From Onchidella celtica (taxonomy: Eukaryota; Mollusca; Gastropoda; Systellommatophora; Onchidiidae): a stretch of DNA of 64,000 nucleotides. The position numbers and the translations under genes are program-made. Below are positions 1 to 9,700 of this stretch, piece after piece. The first letter of the stretch is position 1, and each line of letters opens with the position of its first letter. The stretch covers positions 38,725,457 to 38,789,456 of the forward strand of contig OZ007579.1 in the NCBI GenBank assembly GCA_963931925.1, in the 5' to 3' direction. The notes beneath the pieces were generated by a model, which had not been told where the DNA came from, searched no databases, and worked only from the letters and a program-made list of their open reading frames with translations.

Positions 1-626
1 TATCATTTCATAGATCATTTTGTTGGTGAATGTTCGATAGAGAAGTCAACAGAAGGGGTTAGGATTAGAGGGGATCTAAGTGCCCCCCCCCCCTCCCTCC
101 CTAACTGCACTTATCCAGGTAATTACATCTAACGCACCCCTCTCCCTCCCGGTCTACTTACTTACCTACCTGCTTCCCTGTCTATCTGTCTGCCTGCCTT
201 CCCGTCTATCTGTCTGCCTGCCTGCCCGTCTATCTGTCTGTCTGTTTGTCAGTCTGTCGCCTTTTCTTAAATTAATTGCCTCGCCCTCTCTCTCCCCCAA
301 TGTTCTGCTTACTTATAAACACTTCCGAGTCAGTGATAAACAGATCTGAGCTGCATACACAGAAAACATTTTTGTGTAAGATTGACTAGCTGACTCTGAC
401 TTGACTTGGACCCAGAACTCTTTCAATACTGATAAGTCTGTTGTTGTATCGCCCATGTTAGTTTGTCTCCGTCAGCTTATTAGTCTGAAACTGCTCCTCC
501 AGAAATTTATATTCTGTTTTATAAAAGGAATGTTTTAACAAATCTAGAAATAAAATAGGGACACCCGGAACTTAACAATACTAGTTTCATTGGGTTGAAT
601 AGAAAGGTTCAGTGCTGTATGCTTAA
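1..626. other. Non-coding flank with pyrimidine-rich simple repeats
   Basis: A poly(C) run near 91 is followed by interrupted CTGT/CCTG/CCGT tetranucleotide repeats from about 140 to 260. From about 350 to 626 I see no gene, RNA or repeat that I can name. The short open frame across the repeats is only a translation of low-complexity DNA. Confidence 0.7.
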
Positions 627-694
627 TATTTGTATTTTTGTGTATTTGTATTTGTCACCTCACCTGTCACCTGTCGGCTTCATCGTCATCGATG

Positions 695-3529
695 TTAGCT
701 GCTACAGTGGATGTCACGACAAAATCTCCTCCACCCAATCCTGTCCTTAGCTTTCCTAGTTAGTTCACTTATTTCCAGCTGGCTGACTTTCTTGATGTTA
801 TCGTGATATGTAATGGGTGGTCTTCCTTGTTTTCTCTTTGTTTCTGTCTTTCCTTGAAGGATTGATATCATAAGGGCCGTGCTTTTGTTTCGGGCCGCGT
901 GGCCGATGTATGCAAGTCTTCTTTTATTTATTTCAGGTGTTATTCTTCTGGTGGTGCCAAGCTGTTCTAAGATGCTTGTATTTGTTCTCCTTTCTGTCCA
1001 ACTTATTCTGAGTAGCCTTCTGTAAAGCCACATTTCAGCTGCCTCCAATCTTGTTATGTCTGCCTTTTTGAGTGTCCAGGCTTCACAACCATATAGTAGG
1101 ACTGGCCAGATCAAGCACTTAAGTATGTTCACTTTGAGGTCCGTTGGTGTGCCTCTATCCTTCCAAATGTTGTTTAGTTGAACCATTTTGTGTTTTGCCA
1201 TTCCTATCCTTGTTTTTATGTCCTTTGAGCAGCTTCCATCTTGCGATTTATGTGATCCTAGGTATTTGAAATCAGTCACTTTTTCTAGTGCTGTTTTGTT
1301 TACTAGTATCTCCTGGTGTTCATGGTGCCCTGTTCCAGTATGCATGACTTTCGTTTTCTTAGCATTTAGGTGTAGGCCTGCTGTCTTGCCCGCTTCATCC
1401 ACTCTGTGCAACACTCTTTTCATGCTGGTGATGTTATCTGACATAAGAGCTGTGTCATCAGCGTAGCGAAGGTTTGTGATGTTTCGGCCTCCGATCTTTA
1501 TTCCCATATCTTCTATGTCTGCGTTTCTCATGATCTGCTCAGTATAAATATTGAAAAGATGAGGTGAAAGTATGCAACCCTGTCTGACTCCTTTCTCGAT
1601 GTTGAAATATGGACAGTTCTCATTGTTCCATCTAATCGTTGCCTTTTGTTCGTGGTATAGTGCAGCGATGAGGGTCACAAGGTGTTTCGGGAATCCCATC
1701 TTAATCATTATATCGAACAGGTGATGGTGCCTAACGCTGTCGAACGCTTTGCTGTAGTCTATGAACGTGATGAAGGCTTCGTTTCCATTGCTTCTTATCT
1801 GTTCAATCATTATTTGTAGTATGAAGAGCATGTCAGCGGTTCCTCTGTTGGTCCTGTAACCAGCTTGACATTCTGATAGTTCCTCTTCTACCTTAGATTT
1901 CATTATGTTGAGTATGATGATGAGCAGGATTTTGCTGGTGTGACTGATGAGGGCGATGGTTCTATAATTTCCACAGTCTTTGACATTGCCGCTTTTGTAT
2001 AGCATGACGAATTCTTGTAGCTTCCAGTCTGTTGGCCATTCATTTGTCTGCCAAATTTTGCGGATCATTTGGTGGAGTGCTTTTATTCCTGATTCGCTGG
2101 TATGTTTCAGGAGTTCACCTGGTATGTTGTCTAATCCAGGGGATTTTCCATTCTTTATTTGATTTATTGCAGCCTGTACTTCCTCCAAGAGAGGTTCTGG
2201 TTCTTTATCTATCTGTTGTGAGTCTGGTTGTTGGAGGTCCCTCGGGTCTGGTCTGATGTTGTCCACAAACAGCATCTTGCCGTATTCGTGCCATCTTGAG
2301 AGCACATCTTTTGTGTTTGTCAGTGTTGTGCCTTCTTTGTTGTTCAGACTCAAGTTCTGTGGTTGGAAATCCCTCTTTTTTACTTTTCTTATTTGTTCAA
2401 ACATTTCTTTTGACTTTCTTTGTGTATTACATTCTGTTATGTTTGCACACTCTCTTTCTAACCATGCAGTCTTGTCTCTTCTGATCTTTGTTTGGATTTC
2501 CTTCTTCAGTGCATGATATTCATCTTGTTTACTAAGTTTTCTGGCTTTGCTCTTTCTTTTTGCAAGCTCTATCACTTCTTCACTGATGTATGGTTTGGGA
2601 GTTTTCCTCGTTCTTTTCCCGAGTTTCGATTCAGCTGTTTCACTCCAAATTCTTTTCATGTCTTTCCACAGTGTATCTGGGTGTCTTTCTTCAGCTGACC
2701 ACTCCTTGAGTAATGCTGAGAAACGGTTTTCTGTTTCGATCTGAAAAGCATTGCTGATTTCAGGGTCTTTCAGTTTGTCCGTGTCAAATCTGGTGGTGGG
2801 TTTTGGCTTGCTCTTCCTATAGGCTTTCAATCTCAGCTTTGCTGTCACTAAAATGTGGTCAGTGTCACAGTCTGCCCCTGGCCTTGTCTTTGAGTTGAGC
2901 ACAGTTGTTTTCCAGTTTTTGTCAATCAGGATGTAATCAATCTGGTTTCGGAGATTGCCTCCAGGGTTTATCCATGTGTATCTTCTTCGCATCGGGTGTT
3001 TAAAGAGAGTGTTCGTGATGCTCATTTCATTTGCATGACAGAAAGATGCTAACATGTCTCCTCGGTCGTTTCGTTCTCCTAATCCATAGGGTCCTATCCC
3101 ACATTCCAGATCCTCACCCTCTCCCACTTTGGCATTGAAATCTCCCATGATTATGCATATTTCTCTGCTTGGGATTTTGTCTGTTACTGATTGTAGGTCA
3201 TTATAGAACAGCTCTATTTCTTCTTCTGTGCTCGCAGATGTGGGGGCGTATACTTGTATGATGTTCAGGGGCACGGGTTGGGTGTCAAGTTTCACAGTGA
3301 AAATTCTATCACTTATAGCGTCATGGCTGCTAATGTTGTCTCGTAAGCGTCTGTCCAGTATAATTGCAACACCATTCATGCCGCGTTTGTTTCCGCTGTA
3401 TACGATGGTGTGATCTTCTGTCCTGAATAGGCCCTGTTTGTCCCATCGTACTTCACTCAGTCCAGTGATGTTCATGCTGAGTTCCTTCAGCTCCTCTAAC
3501 AGGAGTGTAAGTTTTCCCATTTGTTTCAT
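695..3529 (-). CDS. LINE endonuclease-reverse transcriptase (ORF2)
   Basis: This 944-residue protein copies the element's RNA into DNA at a nick it makes in the target. Endonuclease motifs in order are GLSEVRW (catalytic Glu26), a YAPTS block near 94, GDFNAKVG (Asp130, Asn132) and DHILVT (Asp224, His225). Reverse transcriptase motifs are FIDYSKAFD (Asp591), GVRQGCILSP near 647-656 and LRYADDTA (Asp691, Asp692). All catalytic residues I can check are present. The frame stays open upstream of the first ATG: reading back gives INIGTWNVRT, the usual start of this endonuclease, so the true N-terminus lies at least ten codons upstream, up to about 3590 where a stop closes the frame. That makes the annotated ATG a minimum start. 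The protein overlaps the end of the upstream short frame in another phase. Confidence 0.85.
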   Translation of the reverse strand: MKQMGKLTLLLEELKELSMNITGLSEVRWDKQGLFRTEDHTIVYSGNKRGMNGVAIILDRRLRDNISSHDAISDRIFTVKLDTQPVPLNIIQVYAPTSASTEEEIELFYNDLQSVTDKIPSREICIIMGDFNAKVGEGEDLECGIGPYGLGERNDRGDMLASFCHANEMSITNTLFKHPMRRRYTWINPGGNLRNQIDYILIDKNWKTTVLNSKTRPGADCDTDHILVTAKLRLKAYRKSKPKPTTRFDTDKLKDPEISNAFQIETENRFSALLKEWSAEERHPDTLWKDMKRIWSETAESKLGKRTRKTPKPYISEEVIELAKRKSKARKLSKQDEYHALKKEIQTKIRRDKTAWLERECANITECNTQRKSKEMFEQIRKVKKRDFQPQNLSLNNKEGTTLTNTKDVLSRWHEYGKMLFVDNIRPDPRDLQQPDSQQIDKEPEPLLEEVQAAINQIKNGKSPGLDNIPGELLKHTSESGIKALHQMIRKIWQTNEWPTDWKLQEFVMLYKSGNVKDCGNYRTIALISHTSKILLIIILNIMKSKVEEELSECQAGYRTNRGTADMLFILQIMIEQIRSNGNEAFITFIDYSKAFDSVRHHHLFDIMIKMGFPKHLVTLIAALYHEQKATIRWNNENCPYFNIEKGVRQGCILSPHLFNIYTEQIMRNADIEDMGIKIGGRNITNLRYADDTALMSDNITSMKRVLHRVDEAGKTAGLHLNAKKTKVMHTGTGHHEHQEILVNKTALEKVTDFKYLGSHKSQDGSCSKDIKTRIGMAKHKMVQLNNIWKDRGTPTDLKVNILKCLIWPVLLYGCEAWTLKKADITRLEAAEMWLYRRLLRISWTERRTNTSILEQLGTTRRITPEINKRRLAYIGHAARNKSTALMISILQGKTETKRKQGRPPITYHDNIKKVSQLEISELTRKAKDRIGWRRFCRDIHCSS

Positions 3530-3798
3530 GGTCCTAACATTCCAGGTGCCGATGTTGATGACACTTTTGCTTTTTCTTTTCTTTGAATAGGAGTATCAAC
3601 ACCTCTGTTTCTTGCACTCACCGTCAGATACCCAGTGTCGTCATCACGGGTGCCTTCTGCAGTTGTGGATTCTCCCTCCCCAGTCGTTTTTGAGTCCCGA
3701 CCCTCCCTGGGAGACTCAGAGGACACAGAACTATAACTTTCTTTCCCTTTGTGTGACATTTCATTGTAGTTTTTATTTGTATACTTCATTAATCCCAT
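3526..3798 (-). CDS. Short upstream LINE frame (possible ORF1 or leader ORF)
   Basis: An open frame of 90 residues directly precedes and overlaps the endonuclease frame. It is rich in Ser, Glu, Lys and Arg (ESPREGRDSKTTGEG), looks disordered, and shows no RNA-binding fold or zinc knuckle. Its last dozen codons read the start of the endonuclease in a different phase. The overlap is preceded by an A-rich stretch (AAAGAAAAGAAAAAGC on the minus strand, about 3565-3580) where ribosomes could slip. It may be a real ORF1, a leader peptide, or an open stretch with no product. RTE elements often have a tiny or absent ORF1. Confidence 0.4.
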   Translation of the reverse strand: MGLMKYTNKNYNEMSHKGKESYSSVSSESPREGRDSKTTGEGESTTAEGTRDDDTGYLTVSARNRGVDTPIQRKEKAKVSSTSAPGMLGP

Positions 3799-3895
3799 TT
3801 TGGGAAATTTTGCCTTTGTGCCATTGCAGCCCAGTTACAACTGGAGCAGGCACGTCGTCGCCACAGTGCAGCGCCGGCGTCAGCGAGGTTTTTTT

Positions 3896-3935
3896 GTTTT
3901 GTTTTGTTTTTTTTGGGGGGGGGGAGGATAGGGAG
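3896..3935. repeat. Poly(T)/poly(G) simple repeat
   Basis: A GTTTT-rich run is followed by about ten G residues and a GGGA-rich stretch just beyond the 5' end of the LINE. Confidence 0.7.
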
Positions 3936-4371
3936 GGAGGGGGAGTGAGTGGTAGGGATAAATTTTATTTAATTTTGCAGTTGTGTGGTTTATTGTAAGG
4001 GTTAATCTCTCTCTTCCTGTCTAGAGCTGTGCTGAAGATGTGTAGTAACCAGGAAGTAAAATAAATGTTTTGTTTCCTGCAATGACAGCACACGCACCAA
4101 TTCAAACTATTCTTGCTTTCATCGAAGGGGAAAAACCGTATCGCACATTACATTTCCTGAACTGAATGTTCATGGTAAGATTAATGGAAGGTTTTCGCTT
4201 TCTTCTTCAGTCCATTTTTTTTTTTATTCATGACAACATAATAGTGTATGTGATATATTATTATTCAAGTTATGTGCGATTTAACTTATCATTGTTTTAT
4301 GGGTATCCTTTGCTATGGTTTACAGCTTTTAAAATTGTTTGCCAGATCTATGACTGATGTGATTCCATCTT

Positions 4372-4600
4372 GACATGAACGACACTGAATTGTGTCACAA
4401 AACTGTTATTTTAGTAATCCGTCACTGTGTCTTGATGAAAGAACGAAATTTCCTGTCATAATTTTTTTAAATTCTACTCGAAGAAAATGCCCAGGAATGT
4501 CGGAACACTTTTTTCTGTTCAATGGAGTTGTGGCTCAAAATCAAAGAAAGTATAAAAAATGTAGCAAACTTCAAGATAGTTCAAATTAAACTATGCCCAG
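4372..4600 (+). repeat. Dispersed repeat, copy 1
   Basis: This matches 5408-5531 over roughly 115 bases and, inverted, 55560-55860 over two blocks: the ACGAAATTTCCTGTCAT block and the GTTGTGGCTC...ACTTCAAGA block. The class is unknown, since neither terminal inverted repeats nor a tRNA-like head were found. Confidence 0.6.
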
Positions 4601-5407
4601 GCACACCTTTATGTCCTTCTATGCGTAATGTGATATTTTCTTAGAATTTAAGGCCCAGCCTTTCGAGATTACATTGAAGGCCCTACTCCCTATTTAATAC
4701 GACACATACTTGATATATGAATATTTTAAAAATCTGTTTGTACACACTGTGTACTAACATTTTGTCCGACCATAATGGAGCACACGTTTTTGAGGAAAAT
4801 TGAATTGGGGCGTGGGACAAAAAAAAGGTTGAAGAACATTGGTCTATAGAAATCTTAAAATGTGTGATACAAAATGTGCCTTCCAAGTTTGGCAAATACT
4901 TGATATCCACCCATTCATCCGTCCATCCAGTAACATTTGCCCACATTTTTCAACGTCCAAGCTCGCATAATAAGGGGAAGGTATTCATGACCACGGCGAT
5001 GATCGTTTTCAAACAGTTGACTCCCTTATAACTCCATGAAATTATCCCCCTCCCCTCCACCCCGAAAAAAATAAATCTCCCCTCAGATACCATTGTTTTA
5101 TCTTTGGGGTGACTATAAAGACTTCATGATAATTTTATTGAATATATTTATTTTCCTATCGTTTTATTCAGCAAGAACAGCTAATATTGTTGGAGTTTGA
5201 ACTTGACACCACTGACACTGACAATCTTGAGAAGACGTTTGACGAAACTAGAACTGGAAGACAGCGTTACTTTTAATTTAGATTAACTTTGTACTGCACA
5301 AATATGAATTTGATGTTTGCATACCATCAAACTTTGGTCATTTGATTATTGGTTTCTGGAAACTGAATTGAATTAAACTAAACCAAACCAAATCAAATCG
5401 AACCAAA

Positions 5408-5531
5408 TGACATGAACGTCACTGAATTGTGTCACAAAACTGTTATTCTAGTAATCCGTCACTGTGTCTTGATGAAAGAAAGGGCGCAGAACGAAATTTC
5501 CTGTCATAATTTTTAATTCTACTCGAAGTAT
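5408..5531 (+). repeat. Dispersed repeat, copy 2
   Basis: Partial second copy of the family at 4372-4600, same orientation, sharing the ACTGAATTGTGTCACAAAA block. Confidence 0.6.
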
Positions 5532-5899
5532 AAATATTATGGAATGAGCTAAAACTAAAATAAAATAAATCAAATCAAATGAATTCAGATCAAGTTAAAC
5601 TAAATTACGATAAATTAGAATTAAAACCAAATTAAATTTACACTACAATAAGTTAAATTTTTAACTAATGACGATAGGATACATGAATGGTATTTTCAGA
5701 GCTAGGTAAGTCAGATGGTATCATCCCTGTATTATCTTATGAACTGTGCAAAACATATTACCACAATATTAGCTAAAGTAAGAATTCAAAGGCAGTATAA
5801 TATGACAAATAGATATATAAACAATGAACAAAACAATCGTCATGCATTCTGGTAAGTACACACAGGTAATCACATAAGCGTACAAAAAGTCAGTTCCGA

Positions 5900-6115
5900 G
5901 TGAATCATACATTTATAGGTAACGTAGACAAAAGAAGTCAACTGCTCAAAAGCAACACAAGAAATCACAACTTCCCTGGTAACACAGACAAAGAAGTCAA
6001 AACTTCATTAGTAACACAGAGAAAGAAGTAAAACATTCACTAATAAAACAGACAGAGAGGTGAAAATTCACTAATAAAACAGGCAAAAATGTCAAACGTA
6101 CACAAGAAGCCGACA
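5900..6115. repeat. Minisatellite, period about 37 bp
   Basis: About five degenerate units share the pattern GTAACACAGACAAAGAAGTC followed by AAAACTTCACT. It lies just beyond the 3' end of the DNAL1 gene. Confidence 0.65.
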
Positions 6116-6455
6116 AGGCCACAGAGATTGAGAGAGAAAGGGAAGCAGATTTTGTAAACATGCTGACAAAATAGGCATACTGACAATGAGCTCCAAGACA
6201 ATGACATTGACTTTCTCAACTGAAACAATTCTATCCGTCTAAGCAGTTTTATACAAGGCATAGTTCTATTAACAACATTGCGATTTCCTCAGGAAATACC
6301 ACACAAACAAATACAGGATTGTATAAATGTTAGCATTGCTAATTACAAAATACAGTCTACTTTTTGCTGCAGCCAATACTATTCATCTGTATTTCTAACA
6401 CGTAGTCTTCTGCACCCCCCCCCCCCCATAGGTACCTCAAAAAATACCTGGCGTC

Positions 6456-6625
6456 TGAAGTGTTACAACTCATACATATCTCACAAAGGCCCTGATGTCT
6501 CAAGTGTTACAACCCACACATCTCACAAAGGCCGTGGTGTCTCAAGTGTTACAACCCACACATCTCACAAAGGCCGTGGTGTCTCAAGTGTTACAATCTA
6601 CACATCTCACAAAGGCCCTGATGTA
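6456..6625. repeat. 42-bp minisatellite at the DNAL1 stop codon
   Basis: Four units of 42 bp each contain CATCTCACAAAGGCC followed by GTGTCTCAAGTGTTACAA. The middle units are nearly identical. The array ends only a few bases from the DNAL1 stop codon (6632-6634 on the minus strand), so it should lie in the 3' UTR. Confidence 0.85.
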
Positions 6626-6631
6626 TACTGC

Positions 6632-6745
6632 CTACTCATCCGCCAAGACAGTCCCATCAAGTTTCTTCAACTGTTTGATTTGTTTTCGTACCAAGGAGAA
6701 CCAAGTGCCTTCCTCCGCTTTGGCCTCTTCAACAGGGTTTCCGAT
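6632..6745 (-). CDS. DNAL1: DNAL1 coding exon 4 with stop
   Basis: Encodes the last 37 residues ([35 protein letters not shown]) and a TAG stop. The acceptor is CTCTGTGACAG. Confidence 0.93.
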   Translation of the reverse strand: MGNPVEEAKAEEGTWFSLVRKQIKQLKKLDGTVLADE

Positions 6746-9700
6746 CTGTCACAGAGACAAGAGTTACCCCATTAGACACAGTTACCTCTCTTAGACATAG
6801 TCATTTTTCGCTTAAAAACAGTTACCTCTTTTAAACACACAGTTACCTCACTCACACACAATTTGTCACTTTAGAATGACAAGGTTCTGTCTCTACTTTG
6901 TAGCTGAGTCGAGTTACGCACTACTTCTACAGGCCTTCTCCACTGTGTGTCAAAGTCTCAAGCGGATTCGGTGCGTAATTTGTAAGTATTACTAAAATGA
7001 AAGAAAGTCGTACCTCGAAAATTTATAAGTACAGCAAACTTCAGTCATCAATTTCTCAAAAATGAGAACCTTGTCAATCTAAGGGGACGAGTTATGTCGC
7101 ATAGACAGTATTTGTACTGTTACCTTTGATAGGTACACGGTACAGTTACCTCTGTTGTACACAGTTACCTTCTTAGACACGTTATTTACCTCTCTTGGAT
7201 ACAGTTACCATCCTGAGACACACTTATCTCTCTCAAACAAATTACATCTCTTAGAAACAGTTACATCGCTTAGCCGAACGCATCACTTACTAGCAAGACA
7301 CCCTATAATAATGCAACATTAGACAATAGCCTATTGTACCCATCCGGTAGTAGATTTTTAACCCATCACTTACCACCAGGGCAACCATTAATGATGCAAT
7401 TCTAGACAACTATACTAGTTCCTCCACCCGGAGGTAAATGGCAACCTGTCACTTACTAGCAGGACTGTCTGTAATAAGGTGGTACATGTACTAGAAAACT
7501 AGCCCACTTCATCCACCTGTTCGTAGAAGGTAACTCATCACTTACGAGCATCTCATCTTCTAATGGATAGCAAGCCTACTTCACCCATGCGATGGTAGAT
7601 GTTAATCCACCACTTTCGAACAGGACATCTGTATTGATGCAATACTAGACAACCAGCCAGCTTCTCCCACCGATGGTATATGGTAACCCATCACTTACAA
7701 TAAGTTACAAGGAGGACAGCCTCTAATGATTCAACACTAGACAACTAACCCACTTCACCCACCCCGTGGTAGTTGGTAAACCATTACCAGTGGCGGACCT
7801 GCATTTTCTGGACCCTAAAGCTTAAACTGTTAAAGGGGCCCCTATGCAACAAGCAACAATAGGGCAGCATCCAAAATTCACTCATTAAAAAAAGTTTCAC
7901 CGGGGCCTCTCCGGGATTTGGGGCCCTGAACCTTAAGCTTCGTTAGTTCTATAGCAGATCCGCCACTGCCCATTACTTACGAGCAGGACATCCTCTAACG
8001 ATGCAATACTGGACAGCTTGCCCACCTCACCCATTTCAGAGACCTTGTTGTGTGCCATGTGTAGAACCTGCGCAAGAAACACGAAATATGAACAGGTCCA
8101 TCTTTTCCGTAATGACACAGATCGGCGGGAGGGGTGTGTGTGTGTGGAGGGGGAGGGGGGGGGGGCTCACCACCATTACTTCAACTCTTCTCTGCTTTTG
8201 TAAACATTACCCATGGTAAAGGGAAGTTTAGTCACTAAGAGTTATTTGGCATTACCCAATGAATTCCGTTACGTAATCCCCGCCCGTAGGCTGTTATAAA
8301 TTGCCACTGCATTACGCCGAAATCCGTCCAAAAAAAAAAAAAAACATCTCGCGGCCCGGCGGAGAAGAGGGGGGGGGGGGGAGGGGGGTGTGTCATAGTA
8401 GGGCCAGGTACAGGATAGCAATGGAGTCAGAAACAAAAATGAAATGATTTGCAGATTCCAAATTAGTTGGACAGAGTCATGAAAACTGAAGGTTGAAAAA
8501 ATCATTGTACACAAAAAAGGCAAAAAAAACAAAAAAACAAGGAAGGAGATGATTCTATGAAAGCCACAGCTTTTTTTTTTCTACACTTAGCATGACCTTT
8601 GGGGTTGGTTGGGGGGGGGGGGGGGTACTGAGCGAGCTCTAGAACGACCTCAGGTGAAAAAAAAAAGTAAACACGAAAAAACGTTAACAATCTGAAGGAT
8701 GCTGGTTTAGTCAACAAATTAGTCCTTCTTTCCAACAAACTCCAACATCCCTCGCCATGATTGTAGGTCAACTGTCTATATCTATTCAACAATGCTTGAG
8801 AACCTCTCGGTGGCTTCTACCTACCTTGAGTTTCTTCATGTTGGTGATGCCTTTGAACTTGTCGATCAGGTTGTAGGAACACCAGAGCTCTTGCAGTGTC
8901 TCGTTACAACCCTCGATCCCTTGCAAGGATTTCAAGTTATTACGTCCAACAGACAAAATCTTGAGAAATTTGAGTCCGTTCAGGTTATTGATCTTTTCGA
9001 TTTTGTTGCTGGAGAGAGACAGCTGTTCACACATCTGGAGATCGATGACACGACATGAACAAGAAACGTAGCAGTAAGTGTCACGTTTTCACACTGATAG
9101 CAGAAATAATTGTTGTTGTACATGTAGACGATTGATAGCCGTTGTAATGGTAGATGTAGATGTTGGAAATACATATAACTTAATAGAATACTTTGAAATT
9201 TTGTAGCCATAGACTTTGGTAAAAATGGACCACAATAGAATACTTTGAGACACTGCATAATAGTTATTGGTAAAGATGGACCTCAACAGAATACTTTGAG
9301 GTTCTGCATAATAGGCCTTGGTAAAATTGAACCTCAATAGAATACTTTGAGATTGTATAGATAAAGACGTTGGTAAGATGTAGCTTTATTGAAAACTTTG
9401 AGGTATTGTAGATATTGACTTTGTAAAAATGTACATTTATTTAATATTATAGTTTGAAATATTGTAGATGCAGAAGTTGGTAAAAATGTATATTAATAAA
9501 ATATTGTGAAATGTTTGCAGATGTGGACGTCGGCATAAATGTACCTTAAGAGAATGCTTTGATATAATAATTGTAGATTTAGACGTTAAAATTGTGCCTT
9601 CATTGAATACTTTGAGATGCTGTAGATACAGACGTTGGTAAACGTGAACCTTAATAGAATATTTTGGGATATTGTCGATACCGACAATGGTAAAAATGGA

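Larger units (their letters stand above)
627..3895 (-). mobile_element. RTE-like LINE (non-LTR retrotransposon), apparently near full length
   Basis: The element lies on the minus strand, with its 5' end near 3895 and its 3' end near 627. It carries a short first frame followed by one long frame with an apurinic-type endonuclease and a reverse transcriptase. Its 3' end is not a poly(A) tail but a short tandem tail of AAATAC-like units (about 627-655), as is typical of RTE-clade LINEs. The C-terminal block after the reverse transcriptase (YGCEAWTL, then LYRRLLRISW) also resembles RTE/BovB-type proteins. The 5' boundary is approximate: GC-rich leader sequence runs to about 3890 and then gives way to T and G runs. 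No target-site duplication was established. The intact long frame suggests a recent insertion. Confidence 0.75.
3960..5890. other. Intergenic stretch with a duplicated dispersed repeat
   Basis: No gene is recognisable. The segment at about 4372-4600 reappears at about 5408-5531 in the same orientation (shared start TGACATGAACG, shared core CTGTGTCTTGATGAAAGAA), with a small insertion in the second copy. A third, inverted copy lies at about 55560-55860. From about 5330 to 5660 the DNA is made of AAATCAAA/TTAAACTAAA-like simple sequence. Confidence 0.6.

Noticed and set aside
1188-3413. Plus-strand open frames within the LINE
   Set aside because: Antisense shadows of the endonuclease-reverse transcriptase; hydrophobic by composition only.
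6278-6794. Plus-strand repeat protein (SHKGRGVSSVTTHT)
   Set aside because: A translation of the 42-bp minisatellite and of antisense DNAL1 exon 4.
8792-9058. Plus-strand frame over DNAL1 exon 2
   Set aside because: Antisense shadow of a leucine-rich-repeat exon with clear splice sites on the minus strand.
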